Origin: Hyperoodon ampullatus
Lineage: Eukaryota; Chordata; Mammalia; Artiodactyla; Ziphiidae
Length of the DNA stretch: 64,000 bases
Direction of reading: 5' to 3'
Assembly (NCBI GenBank): GCA_949752795.1
Contig: OX457058.1
Span: 35,032,587 to 35,096,586 of the forward strand
The translations under genes were made by a program, and so were the position numbers. Positions 13,201-25,628 of the stretch are shown piece after piece. The notes below the pieces were generated by a model. The model made no database searches. It had not been told where the DNA came from and saw only the letters and a list, made by a program, of their open reading frames with translations. The first letter of the stretch is position 1. The number at the start of each line of letters is the position of its first letter.

Positions 13201-13919
13201 GGTATCACCTCACACCAGTTAGAATGGGCATCACCAGAAAATCTACAAACAATAAATGCTAGAGAGGGTGTGGAGAAAAGGGAACCCTCTTGCATGGCTG
13301 GTGGGAATGTAAATTGATACTGCCACTATGGAGAACAGTATGGAGGTTCCTTAAAAAACTAAAAGTACAATTACCATATGACCCAGCAATCCCACTACTG
13401 GGCATATACCCAGAGAAAACCATAATTCAAAAAGACACATGCACTCCAATGTTCACTGCAGCACTATTTACAATAGCCAGGTCATGGAAGCAACCTAAAT
13501 GCCCATCAACAGACGAATGAATAAAGAAGATGTGGTACATATATACAATGGAATATTACTCTGCCATAAAAAGGAACAAAATTGGGTCATTTGTGGAGAT
13601 GTGGATGGACCTAGAGACTGTCATACAGAGTGAAGTTTGTCAGAAGGAGAAAACAACGCATATATTTGGAATCTAGACAAATGGTACAGATGAACTGGTT
13701 TGCAAGGCAGAAATAGAGACACAGATGTAGAGAACAAACGTATGGACTCTAAGAGGGGAAAGTGGGGGCAGTGGGGGGTGGTGTGTGTGGTGGTGTGATG
13801 AATTGGGAGATTGGGATTGACATATATACATTAATATTTATTTTAAAAAATAGCTAATAAGAACCTAAAAAGAACTAATAAGAAAATAAATAAAATAAAA
13901 TTGAAATTAAAAAAATCAT

Positions 13920-15450
13920 ACCTCATGATATATAAAAGGAAAATCCTTTTTATTAATAATAAAATAAATACTTATAAGTAAATACTAATAATAAATTCTA
14001 ATAAAAAATAATAATGACCAAGTGAGGTTTATTAAAGGAAGGTAAGATTGGTTTAACATCTGAAAATCAATGTAATTCACTATATTAAAAGGAAAAAAAG
14101 TATGATCACTTCAAAAAATGCAAAAAGGCATCTAATAAAATTCCATGCTTATATATGTTAATGATGCAAACTAGGAAAAAATTTATTTCATCAGATAAAA
14201 ACACCTACAAGAAATGTATAGAAAACATCATACACAATTGGGGAATTATAGAGATCCTTGTCCTGAAAGTGAGAAGCATGACAAGCACAGCTGCCATCAT
14301 TACTTCTATTCAGCATTATACTAGATGTCCTAAGTAATGGAATATAGCAAGAAAAAATTTTAAAAGCATAGAATAATTGGAAAAAAGAAACAGAACTCAT
14401 TATTTGCAGGTGTCATAACTGTGTATGTATATAATCCAAGAGAATTCACAAACTATCAGTATTAGCAAGTGAATATAGTGAGAATATAATGTCAATATAC
14501 AAAAATCAATTAGATTTTCATACTCCAGCAGAAAACAAACAGAAAAAAATTTTAAAACATTTATAATAGCATCAAAATAACAAACATTTGGGAATTAATT
14601 TAACAAAAGATATGCAAATCATATACATTGAAAATTATAAACATTGAGAAGAATTTTAAAAGAACTAAACAAAGGTATGAATATACCATATTTATGGATT
14701 GGAAGACTTGATATTGGAAAGTCAATTTTCTCCAATTTGACCTACAAATTCAATGCAATTCCAATCAAAATCAGCAGAATTTTATAAAAATTTAGAAGCA
14801 TATTTCAAAATTGATATGGAAATGGAAGGAGTCAAGAATATCAAAGATAATCTTCAAGAACAAAGCTGAAGTACGTAACACTACCAGATATCAAGACTTA
14901 TTTTAATGCTACAGTAATTAAGTCACAATGGTATTGGTGCAAATAGGTCAATGAAACAGAACAGAGTGCAGAAATAGACCCACACATATATAGTTTGGGA
15001 TTTAAGAGAAATGAGGAAGGGATTGTCTTTTCACCTAATGGTTTTGGGTCAATTGCATAGCCATGGGAAAAAGATATTGATCCCACTTCACAACATATAC
15101 AAGTATCAATTCTAGTTGGATTATAGCTCTTAGTATGAAAGGTAGAAGAGTAAGATTTCCAGATGAAAACATATGAGAATATTTTTGATCCTAAATAAGG
15201 CAAAGATTTTTTAGCCAGGATACAAATAGCTTACACATAAAGTTTAAAATTAACAACCTACACCACAACAAAATGAAGAACTTCTGTATGAGGAAACTGA
15301 TAGCCCTAAATACATTTAATGGAGAACAAAAATTGAAAATAAAATGAATTAAGAATTTAGCTCTAGAAGTTAAAAACACAATACCAAAATAAAACCATGT
15401 AAAGATAAAGGAAACAAAAATTAAAATTTACATAAATAGAATTTTTTAAT
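13920..15450 (+). mobile_element. Old L1M-like ORF2 sequence, right part
   Basis: Resumes as 'aatgaccaagtgaggtttat', the decayed counterpart of DQVGFIPG, and runs through the palm and thumb and into C-terminal-type ORF2 sequence (near 14600-15170, 'ggattggaagacttgatatt'). It continues the left block from the point reached at about 7640, which supports one old L1 split by the younger insertion at 7681-13910. Confidence 0.6.
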
Positions 15451-15591
15451 GAACTCTGAGAGTTACCAAGCCTCGAATCTAGTTCTTAAATGTCTCAGAG
15501 ACAAAACTTTGGATGGTTTGAACAAAACAAAAATTAGACGAGGAGCCAATGAACAAGTTTAGGAATGAAAGAGACATAGGTACTGTTGAGT

Positions 15592-15621
15592 CTGTTGTTG
15601 TTGTTGTTGTTGTTGTTGTGT
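15592..15621. repeat. (TTG)n microsatellite
   Basis: Nine tandem TTG units. Confidence 0.9.
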
Positions 15622-15814
15622 TTGTTTTTAGTGATAAAGGAATGCTATGATTACTTTTGAAAAGTTAAGTTTGAAAAATTAGATGAATTAGACACTTTTT
15701 GAGAAAATAATAAATTGCAAGATTGACTCAGAAATAGAGCTCTAAATAAATCAATAAACCTAAGAGGTACTGAAATGTTTTTCTAAGTCTTGTTCATTAC
15801 CACCAAAAAGAAAT

Positions 15815-15886
15815 AGAAGGAAGGATGGGAAGAAGGGAGGAAAGGAGGGAGGGATGGAGGAAAGGAGGGAGGGAGGGAAAGAAAAG
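15815..15886. repeat. Purine tract (GGGA/GGAA)
   Basis: Runs of 'gggagg' and 'aaaggaggga' over about 70 bp. Confidence 0.85.
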
Positions 15887-16019
15887 GCATTAAGCCCAGA
15901 TGTTTTACAGAAAGAAATAATCCTTATTGTTGCAGATGCATTTACTTGCTTACCAATATCCATTTCCCTTTCCCTTTCTGCCAGAGGCTTAATTTTGCTC
16001 CAAGGTTCCTCCCTCCCAC

Positions 16020-16497
16020 AGGTGTCTCAGATAACTCTCTTTGCAACTTTCAAATATACAGTAGAGTATTGTTAACTTTAGTCACTGAAATATACATTAC
16101 ATCCCCAGAACTTATTTATCTTGTAACTGGAAATCTGTACCTTTTGACTCCCTTCACCCATTTCACCTGCCCCACCCTCTTCCTGCCTCTGGCAACCACC
16201 AATCTGTTCTCTGTACCTGTGAGCTTCGATTATTTTTAGATTCCACATGTAAGTGAAATCATACAGTATTTGTCTTTCTCTGACTTATTTCACTTAGCAT
16301 AATTTCCTCATAGGCCCACCCATGTTGCTGTCTTTTTGATAATAGCCATGCTAACAGGTGTGAGGTGATAGCTCATTGTGGTTTTGATTTGCATTTCCCT
16401 GATGATTAGTGATGTTGGGCACATTTTCATGTACTTGTTGGCCATTTGTATGTCTTTGGAAAACTGTCTATTCAGGTCCTCTGTCCTTTTTTTTTTT
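16020..16497 (-). mobile_element. Old L1M 3' end, internally deleted
   Basis: Reversed L1M 3' UTR ('ctctggcaaccaccaatctg', 'cattttcatgtacttgttgg'). A jump near 16335 removes a middle part relative to other L1M ends. It stops in a T-run. Confidence 0.7.
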
Positions 16498-18951
16498 TTT
16501 TTGGTAATAACACAATTCTGAAAAAAAAAATCAATCACTCCATATATTTTCCTCAAGCTACACACTACTCGTCGCTTAAATTTATAATACTGATGAAACT
16601 TCATTCAATTCTAGTTCTCCACATTGTCATTTTAAAAGACAATGCAATTGTTTAGAGGTCTATTAATATTATAATATCTTTAAATGTCATTAAAACATGA
16701 TGCAGTATTATCATTCTTCCTTGGAAAAAGTCCCTGTTACTACCACTGAGAATTTCTGACTATTGTAAGAGAATTTTAATCCGAACTCCAGGAAGGAGTC
16801 ATATTTGGATATTTGTTCTTCAATTCCAAGAACGCTGGCATTATATCATATTATTTTAGAGAGCAAAATAGGCAAAAAGGGAGATAAAGGATTCTTTCTT
16901 CAAAGTAAATAAAAACTACAAATTAAATAATAATGTCCCTTCCTCCAATCCTAAAAACTTTAGAAAAATGAAGTTATTAAATCTGCAGGGAACTTTTTCT
17001 CCCCCAAGATTTTGTTTTTGCTTTTGTGTTTTGCGACCGGGCAGTAGAATCAGGACAAGTGCTCATACTCTATGAAGACGATCGCAAAGATGCAGCTTCT
17101 TTCCTTATAACTGCTCTGATCTTCTTCACAAGCCCCCTCCTGACTAGGGAGGGAGGGGAAAACCGCTTAAATGGAGTTCAATCCTAGGAGGTCAGTCTGG
17201 TTCACTCATTTAAAGAGTTCTCTTTAGGTATCGCTGTTTCTGGTGGGGAAGCATCCAGGCTTTCTGCTGTGCCCTCATCCAGACCAATCTCCTCTATGGT
17301 GGTCTTTGATGTAGGACCTCACAAAGGCGGGAAAGGAAAGAGGCCTCGGATCCATGCCTGGAGGTCCTCACCCTGTCCTTGGGCCCACAGCTGTGTCCCT
17401 TGTCCCTCTGGCCACTGGGAGGCCCACAGGGAGCCTCAGTGCCTGTGAATTCAGCTGTGTTCTTCCCCAGCCAGGGTGGGTGGGCTCCTCTGTTGCCCTG
17501 CCCAGTCCACATTACTCTTGTGCTCAGTTTCTCCATGGTGTGGCTGGGACTCCTCCCCAGTCCCTGGCCTGGCTCACAGCCCCTTACCAAGGAGACCAGA
17601 TGCTTTGTTGTCCAAGCCAGGACGTTTCTGAGGATGAAAGGAGGAGCTTCTAAGAATTAAGTCAGGGCTGCAGGTGGAAACTGGGTCTTTTCTGAACAAA
17701 CTAGGATGTCTGGTCACTCTACATTTACCCCTCCGCTGCAGGGTCATTTTGCCCCCACCATGTCAAGGCTGGCCAGCCAAGAGTACATGGAATTTTCTAG
17801 ATACCTTCCATGCCACACAGGAGCTGAGGGAGACTCCGGGGAGCTGAACTCAGACGCAACCTGTGACTAAACATTTCACGGCACTCATGCCAATTTCATT
17901 CCAAGGTAGCTTCCCCCAGTGGTGGATGGAGATGGCCACCCTAGGAGGCATTTTCCTCTTGGGTTCTAAATGAAAAGTGAAGCAAATCTCCTCCTCTGCC
18001 TTTAGCTTTGAAACCTACTTAATATGCTTCCCTGCTCTGCAGAGTGACTGCTGTCATGATCCATGTCTCAATGCCTTGCTTCCTCCCTCCTGTCCCCAGT
18101 TTTCTTCTTTTACCCACAATGCCCTGAGGCAGAGGAAGCTGACTCTCCACATCCTGGCTGCGGTCTCCCTACAATGGATGCTCCTCCTGAGTGTAGGGTG
18201 CTGAGGACACTAAGCCCACAGCTCAGCCTTACTGGGGGTAGAGGCATCCTCTGTATTGCAGAAGAAACACTTTGATTTAGTCCCCCAACCTTGATCCTTG
18301 AAATGTTATGGGAACTAAATCAATTTATAGAAGGCTTATCTCCTTCCATAAGCCTGACATGCAAGACAAAAGTCTAAACTAAAAAAAAGGAGAAAATCCT
18401 ACCTTAATAATCAAAAGTTGAACATGAATGCTCTTTGCAGTCCTGCTAACAACAGCCCAATCATTAACCACTACTTTCAAGCCCCCAGGGTGAATAGGTC
18501 CGTTGACAAGGGAGATGGTCAAGTACGGAATGGCAAAAAGGGAAATTAACAAATGTAAATTACATTAACATTTACAAGCGTATACTACTCCTGTTTGGTT
18601 AGGAAAATGATTTTATAACAATGGTAAGAAAATGAATTCAAACTCAACTGCCTTACTTGGTCACTTCTAAATAATTTCCAAAATTTATGGAATAGATTTT
18701 TCTGTAAAACTCTTTTTTCATATTTGTGTATATATTACACCAATAATTTAGCTGTGAATTATGGTAACTACTAGAACAGTATCTGAACTGCTTTAACCAA
18801 GAAATTTCCCTCAACAGACCACGTTACAGTAACTATCATGTAATATTTCAACAGTTTCTACCTTTGTGATTCATGGCAAATGTTTAAAATGAGGTGGAAT
18901 TCTGATTGGGAGGCATGATGAAACAGGTAAATTTTTTTTTCTGTTAGACAC

Positions 18952-19371
18952 TGTTATGGGCTGAATTGTATCCATCCCCAAAAACATATGTTTAAGTCCT
19001 AACTCACAGAACCTCAGAATATGACCTTATCTGGAAATCGGGTCTTTGCAGATCTAGTCAAGTTAAGATGAGGTCATTAAAGTGGGTCCAACACAGTATG
19101 ACTGGCATGCTTATGTAAAGGGGAAATTTGGGCTCAGAGGTGGACATGCACAGAGGGAAGGTGGTGTGAAGACAAAGGGAGAAAACCTGAGGATCCAAGA
19201 GGCTAGGAGAGAGGCACGAAACAAATTGTCCCTCACAGCCCTTACAAGGAACCAGACCTGCCCTCACCTTGATTTTAGAGTTCTAGCCTCCAGCACTGTG
19301 AGACATAAACATCTGTTGTTTAAGCCAACCAGTTTATGGTGCTTTGTTACAGTAGCCTCAGGAAACTAACA
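18952..19371 (+). mobile_element. MaLR-type solo LTR
   Basis: Begins 'tgttatgggctgaattgtat' and ends 'ggaaactaaca', with 'ctccagcactgtgagacata' before the end, like MLT1/MST LTRs of the ERVL-MaLR group. It has TG...CA ends. The 5-bp duplication has decayed. It has no internal genes. Confidence 0.7.
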
Positions 19372-20977
19372 CATGCACAGACTCTAAAAACTGTGTCTTG
19401 CTGTGTTTTGAAACACCTGTGAACATATGAATTTAGCTAGCGTCTGCATCACATTGCAAGGCTGAAATCTTCTCTTTGAGAGAGAGGAAAACAGCCAGTT
19501 TCAAATCCTCTCGGCCCTGGATAAGTTAGATGTGCTATCATAACTCCCCAGAAAGAAAAGAAAGACTTTGTAGGTAGAAAATATACAAAATATCTGGAGC
19601 TGTGTTTGGAGGAAACCAGAGACAGAGGCTTGCCTAGCTGAAGACTAATGGGAAAAGAAATCAGAAAACATTTTCCTACAGAAACACAAAGTATCCAAAT
19701 GGGAGAAAGAGGGAGATTTCAGACCACAAGGAAGAGAAACTTTTTTTTCCTTGAAGATGGACATGTTTTTTAAAGAGGGGAAAAGTCACCAGCAATAATC
19801 AAAATACTTAACCACAGAAACAGATGTCTTTCCCAAAGCCATTTAAGTTTATTTTACTAGATTATTCTCATAAGCATATACTGAAAATTGATATGCACAA
19901 GTATCTACTCACAGATATTCAGTAAATTCTCATTGAATGGATAGTGCCTCTTACAGTCCAATCAACAAAGCATACAGCATCAACCACTGGCTCAAGACTC
20001 TCTACTGCTCCCTGGTGGCAACATGCACATATTGCAGAAGCAAAATAATACCTCAGGGGTTCTCATGAAAATAATACCCGTGACTCAGTAACACAGCGAC
20101 AAGAGTCATCCATGAGAAACAGATCATTCAGGAAAATAAGAACGTGTAGTGAGAAACCCATTGGGAAGAAGAAAAAGTACACTTTTCAAGAATGGTCCAA
20201 TCATGAAAATATATCTTCTGAAAAAGTAGAAAAAAGAAATTTTGTCTCATTGGTGCAGTGAGTTGCCAGATTTCAGAATCCGCACAATAACCACAAAAGA
20301 CTCTAACATCCCATGGAAGACTTCATACTTTACTCTCTACGTCAGAATATAGTCGTTTTCAACAGTCCATTTATTAAAAGTCCATGAAATGAGGTCTAAT
20401 CTAGGAACGGTATAAAAGAGGGTGCCTTTATATCTCAGTGTACCCATGGCTGAGCGAAACTAGCACTCGGGGGCAGAGCTGGTTTTCACATTCTCTCTCA
20501 GGTTGAAGCCAGGTCTTCCTTTTTTTAAATTCAGCTGCTCTTGGTTGATTGGAATGGAAAGAGATACAATGAAATACATGGCTGACCATCATCAGGGACC
20601 TAACACACACTTTTAACCTCCCACTCAAAGGACAGCAATCCCTTGATTGATCCTGGGCCAAGCAGAGATGAATGGAAGCAGGGTTCCTTATCTTAGCAAC
20701 AACACAGGCTGGGTAATACTACAGTGCTCTGAGGAAAAAAGAAAAGTAATGAATGGAAAAGGATATTTCCTAGAAACCCACAATATTTGGACAAGCTTAT
20801 AAGGCAGGGAAAACCATCAGAGTCATTCTTGCTTCATCAGAGTGTCTCTGATTTTGCCAATTTCTCTTCCACTGAGCACACCACATTCATGAAAGAAAAT
20901 GGCTGTAGGCACAAAAATGAGTTTCTATTTATGCATGAGTCCGAGAGCTGTGTGTAACACCCTCTTTGATAAATAAG

Positions 20978-20991
20978 TAAGTAAATAAATA

Positions 20992-21051
<60 letters not shown>
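20978..21051. repeat. (AAAT)n then (TA)n microsatellite
   Basis: 'aaataaataaataaatta' leads to about 26 pure TA units (20999-21051). Confidence 0.95.
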
Positions 21052-21053
<2 letters not shown>

Positions 21054-23140
21054 TTTTAAAAAAAAAACCTTTCCAGTCAAGGGAGATCAAAACCCTTCCA
21101 GAAATTGAAGTTAAAGCCTGGATTTGTTTATTAAATCTGAGAAAACTAGAACTCCGAGACAGGAAAATAGAAGGCTGAGTACAACTTCAGACAGTAGCAA
21201 CATGCTGCTAAAATGCATTCTATTAAGAGGTGAATATATAATTGGGGCAAGAAGGTGTAAAGTAATTTTTAATTACACATGTGATATATGACTGTATTTT
21301 TTAAGAACTATTTTAAGTATTAAAATATTGTAAGTAAAACTAAGATCACTCCCCCAAAGCACCAATCCCCTCTAAAATAGCCATTGTTTCCTCAGTGTTT
21401 TCAGTTAGGAATGTATCCTCTCAAATTTAAAAAAATGTATACACACACATATTCATATACATACACGTGTACACTTGTAGAAGTAAACAGTTTATGTGTA
21501 TATGTGTTTTTATGCATGGGATCAATAAACAGTATATTTTCCATGCTAATACTTTCACCAAACAATATCTTAAAATTTTAACCTTTGTGGCTATTTCTCC
21601 CATCCCATCACTGTACTGATGTCTCCTACTTGGTCAGATATCTCCAAATTGAGAAGAATACAGATCTTCTGAGTAGGAATGAGAAGAGAATTTTTAAAAA
21701 AGGATGTGTGTGTGTGTGTTTTACCACTTGAGCATCAAATGGGAAAACCCTAAGAGAAGCAAACCAAGCCCAGAATTTATGTATAACAATGGATGAGAGA
21801 GAATAGAAGGAAAGAGAGATGACAGTTGGCTTCCCCAAAAGCCTTTCACAAAGCTACTGTCAAAGAATTATATTGGGTTGACACTTCAAGGGTCTGACAC
21901 AGAAGTCATTTCAATGTCTAGGAATGGCAAGTCATGTCCAGGAATGGCAACTTAAATGTCTACGAACGGCAACTGACACTTACACCTTCAATGTCAGGAA
22001 CACATTAGGGCCTGGTGTGGACCCTGGCAAATGAGGACATGTGCCCTAATGAAAAGATTGCTGTTACCCAGCTGCAGCCAATTATCACTATGGCAACATG
22101 CAAGCTAGTTGTCAGATCTTCCCATTTTTAAAAAGAAGCAGGTAAAAATACTGGTATTTTAATATTATAATCTCTTGATTTTTTTCAAGGTTGACTATTG
22201 AAAACCCAAAGATTCAAAACAACAACTCCACCCAGACCGACCCTTGGCTGGTCACACTGTAGGCAAACAAGAAGTCAGTTTGCAACTCTCATCTAATTCC
22301 AAAGGTATTTCTCTGCTGGCACAACTGATGTCTCAATGAAACACTCTTTGACAAATTAATGTGGAACACAGACAGTTCTTTTGAAGGCACCAGGTCTTTT
22401 CACAGGTAAAGAAATCCCTGGCAATTAGAGCTCTTTTCTTTCTTCCCTTTCCATCTTGAAGTTTCCAAAAAGGGATAGGACAAAACCATCCACTGAAATG
22501 CCCTTTTTTGCACGTCTTAGGTATTTATAGTTTTATCAGAAGAATTTCAGATTGTGTCACCTTGGAAATATATTGGCCACTACATTTCATATCCTCTGAG
22601 TGAAGGAAGATGCCCCTGATGTACCCAAGAGAGGAAACACAGAGTCGTGGTTACAAGGGAAGAAGAATTCTTGTGAGGGGACCTCGTGACAGGTGTCCGG
22701 ACAAGGGCTCATTATGAGACATTGCTGAGGAAACAGGAAAGGGGGTTAAGGAAGGGGGCCTCTGTCTTCTCTGCTCACCTTTGCAAGGACAGCAATAGGA
22801 CAGTCGTGGTTTAAGACATGGAGCATTTAGCCACTGACCATTTTCACTGAAATCCATCTGGAGGTTTAAAACTGAACACAGCAACTAGAGGTTATACATG
22901 CAAAAACAATCACTCCCCTATAAAAGTGAAGCTTGTTTCTTAACTATTGGGGCTGGGGAACAGAAACTACTTTAGAGAGATGAACAGTTTTTCAGAACTG
23001 ACTGTCAAGGTGAAAATATTAATGACACATGCTCTGTATAAAAACAGTCACTGGCTGCCTACTAAACAAACGTGTTCTTTTTAAAATTCAAGATGTGCGG
23101 GGCCCCAGATGCAGGACATTTATGAAGAGGCTCATCCTAC

Positions 23141-23298
23141 CTTGAAAATGAAATCAGCCATCAGAGGTCCTGGAATCTTAAAGGTTTGCCTCTCAGAGCC
23201 CCTCTGAAATTCAACTGTTGTGTTTTCTACAACAAAAGTTCCAGGGCTGTTAAAGCTGTGCTCTCCTTTGCTTCCTTGAAGTGTTTTTGATTCAATGA
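23141..23298 (-). CDS. ADAMTSL3: ADAMTSL3 internal exon: middle of spacer domain
   Basis: A 158-nt exon made of TC plus 52 codons, ending in phase 0 at AAG. The acceptor is 'aaattttag' and the donor is 'gtagga'. The peptide starts IESKTLQGSKGEHSFNSPGT, continues through VENTTVEFQRGSERQ and ends PGPLMADFIFK, the conserved core of the ADAMTS/ADAMTSL spacer. The 'NTT' is a potential N-glycosylation sequon. It closely matches ADAMTSL3 as I recall it (ADAMTSL1 differs at many of these positions). It lies about 6 kb from the preceding exon and 20.6 kb from the next. Confidence 0.9.
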
Positions 23299-23689
23299 CT
23301 AAAATTTAAAAATAAAGTTTCAATGAGAGAATATCTTAAAAGCATTTTATTCCAAAAGATATTTTACTACAAGTAATAGCATCTGATATCAACACAATAT
23401 CAATACATCCACTCAGTTTACAAACATTGATTCAAATTGGTAGAATAAATACATAAGCTTCTTAGTTATCTATAAAAAGAAGCAAACAAGAGTGCTAGGT
23501 CCAGTTAGGTCTACCCAACTCTTTGGAGTCATTTCTATAAAAGGGGAAGAAAAAAACATCTCTTTCTTTATATTTTTTCATGATGTAGCTATTACTTAAA
23601 GCGATGTTACTCATTTTCTCACCCATTCAGATAGTAAGCCTAGACTTTTATTTAGACAAAACCACAATAAATTCTAAATTTGCTTAAAT

Positions 23690-23945
23690 TTTTTTTTATT
23701 TTGAAGTAATTGTAGATTCACAGGAAGTTGCAAGAATAGTAAAGAGGTCGTGTGTACCTTCATCCAGTTTTACCCAATGGAATGGTTACATCTTACCCAA
23801 CTATAATACAATATCAAAACCAAGAAATGGACATTGGTACAATGTGTGCATAGAGTCCTATGCCATTTTGTCACACGTGACCACAACCAAAATACAGAAC
23901 TATTCCATCACCACAAAGATCTCTCTCATGTGTCACCTCTTCATT
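23690..23945 (-). mobile_element. Old L1M 3' UTR fragment
   Basis: 'ttgtagattcacaggaagtt' and 'tgccattttgtcacacgtga' are typical reversed L1M 3' UTR segments. It is diverged and about 390 bp from the exon at 23141-23298. Confidence 0.65.
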
Positions 23946-25235
23946 CACATTAGCTTTTAAAGGAACAGTAGTGCTTTTAGATCTCTTACAGAACAATGCC
24001 AGCGGTTTAACCAAAATAACACTTCTACCTTATTTCAGTGATTTCTTTCTTTCCCTTCTCTTTTGTTTTTCTTTCATTTTGTAAATGTCACCATTCTTAG
24101 TGGACTGCTCCCCCTGCATTTCTGGCTCCAGATCTATTCCTAACTCACCGCCTTGGGTTTTCATTGCCTTATTTCTGAAACGAGGAGTCAGAGCAGACAA
24201 TCTCCCAGGTTCTCTGCTCCTCAGAAACCTACACTTGACTCACTGGTATTCAATGGTTCTTTAACCACCTCGAACAAAGGACACAACAGAACCAGAACTC
24301 CATTCCGTCTCAAACTTAAAAAGCTGATAAAAACACAACAAAATTATCTGGATTTTATGAGGCTGCAATCCCCATGTGCTGTGCTTCGGTGGTGTTCCAT
24401 TGCCGATTTCTCTCTGCCACCGGAGCAGCTGCAGGAATTCAAGCGCCCTGGGCAGATTGCGTAACAGGCATTAGGAGACATCCCTGATTATCCCTGACAG
24501 GCAGGCTGGGAACTTTTCTGGGAAAAATTCAAAGGCTGGACATGAGCTCCTTGATCTGCAGGAGTCATTAGCAGTCAAAGGATAATGCTGGGTACTCTCA
24601 GGCGCACAAACCCCCTACCACTTTGGCCCTGATCTCCATGACGGCAGTAGATTTTTGGGAAGTGTGAGATTAAATTCATTTCCTAGTTCCAATGAAGATA
24701 CAAAACAGAGTGTTAGAATGTGAATTGTCAGTAAAAATGAGATGGGAAACTGGAGATAGGAAGAGGAATCCACCCTGGATGAATTAGCCCTCTAAAAGTA
24801 AAGGAGGGAAAATCATGAGCATTCGGGTAACATTAAAACACAAAATGAAGCTGGACAAAATCCATCCACGCAAAGAAGAAGGCATGTAAAACACTGCTTC
24901 TAGACGGAGATTTAGCCTGAAGTGACTTGATTAAATTCAAATAGAGTGCAATGGATTCGATGGCTGTGATTGTTTTACCACTGTGCTAACGTTCTGGTCA
25001 AAGCTCTCCAAGTTTCATCCAGCTGCAGAGCTATGGCAGCGGGTGTCAGAATCTGGAAATGCGATCTGGGGGGAAGGGAAGACCAGTGTGACATCCATCT
25101 GTTAGTTTGGTTTTGATGTTTTGTTTTCTGAGTTGAGTCTATTCTATTACTTCAAAGGTGTCCAAAATCTTTAGAGGCAAAGATGTGAGAACACAGGAGC
25201 AAAACCAGTTTTCAAGTGCATGTGAATTACCCAAA

Positions 25236-25435
25236 CCACTCTTCTCCAATTCTCATATCTTTATATCAATTACTTCAAAAGGCTTCCCACTCTCTGGGTC
25301 ACAAACCCTGGCTGCATACATAGGAGGTCAAAAGTGCTCTTGACCTCCTATGTATGCAGCCAGGGTTTGTGACCCAGAGAGTGGGAAGCCTTTTGAAGTA
25401 ATTGATATAAAGATATGAGAATTGGAGAAGAGTGG
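25236..25435. repeat. Perfect 96-bp inverted repeat with an 8-nt loop
   Basis: Arm 25236-25331 is the exact reverse complement of 25340-25435, separated by 'aagtgctc'. A transcript or single strand would fold into a very stable hairpin. Immediately beyond it comes a second 'aggtcaaaagcaggtgctct' and the young L1 stub. Confidence 0.95.
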
Positions 25436-25455
25436 AGGTCAAAAGCAGGTGCTCT

Positions 25456-25628
25456 CAGGGAGATCAGCTCGGTGCTTTGTGACCGCCTGGAGGGGTGGGA
25501 TGGGGAGGGTGGGAGGGAGGGAGATGAATGAGGGAAGGGATGTGGGAACAGATGTATATGTATGACTGATTCACTCTGTTATAAAGCAGAAACTAATAAA
25601 AAAAAATAAAATAAAATAAAAAAATAAA
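25456..25628 (+). mobile_element. Very young 5'-truncated L1 stub
   Basis: The 3' UTR from 'cagggagatcagctcggtgc' to 'gcagaaactaataaaa' and a mixed A/T tail. It differs from the intact L1 at 50964 at only about two positions over 140. The exact 15-bp duplication 'aaaagcaggtgctct' lies at 25441-25455 and 25629-25643. A long palindrome abuts its left side. Confidence 0.93.

Larger units (their letters stand above)
9551..13676 (+). pseudogene. L1 ORF2 remnant, broken by stops, frameshifts and a SINE
   Basis: Starts [16 protein letters not shown], parallel to the intact ORF2 at 54099. A CHR-2 SINE interrupts it at 9814-10035, and an AT-rich expansion replaces a short part near 10110-10198. Recognisable pieces include the endonuclease (VGGFNTSL, where the catalytic Asp of GDFN is lost), the fingers and palm of the reverse transcriptase, FADDM near 11968, and the C-terminal '[20 protein letters not shown]'. 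The longest open stretch is 131 codons. It ends at 'QSEVCQKEK...GI' near 13676. Confidence 0.88.
7681..13910 (+). mobile_element. Degenerate full-length L1 interrupted by a CHR-2 SINE
   Basis: Starts with 'aacaacagaggttcaagatg' (L1 5' end with a YY1-like core), then a leader to 8592, an ORF1 remnant, an ORF2 remnant and a 3' UTR ending in AT-rich tail near 13910. Many stops and frameshifts make it inactive. Its 3' UTR ('attgggattgacatatatac') differs from the 50964 element and belongs to the family that also supplies the minus-strand fragment at 63703. A weak target duplication around 'taaaatcat' (7671) and 'aaaaatcat' (13911) is possible. It splits an older L1M block whose ORF2-like sequence resumes at about 13920. 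Confidence 0.85.
2541..23140. other. ADAMTSL3 intron of 20.6 kb
   Basis: 3230-15450 is nested LINE sequence. Purine tract and old L1M follow to 16497. 16500-18950 has no recognised element; 17250-18300 is GC-richer with short accidental ORFs but no conserved coding signal. 19372-20977 and 21060-23140 look like plain unique intron; 21914-21970 has three loose copies of 'aatgtctaggaatggcaa'. 2640-3230 shows nothing. Confidence 0.6.

Noticed and set aside
17294..17660. Overlapping 93-99 codon ORFs on both strands in GC-richer DNA
   Set aside because: No recognisable domain, no splice-flanked coding pattern, and frames on both strands are equally open. Treated as chance ORFs.
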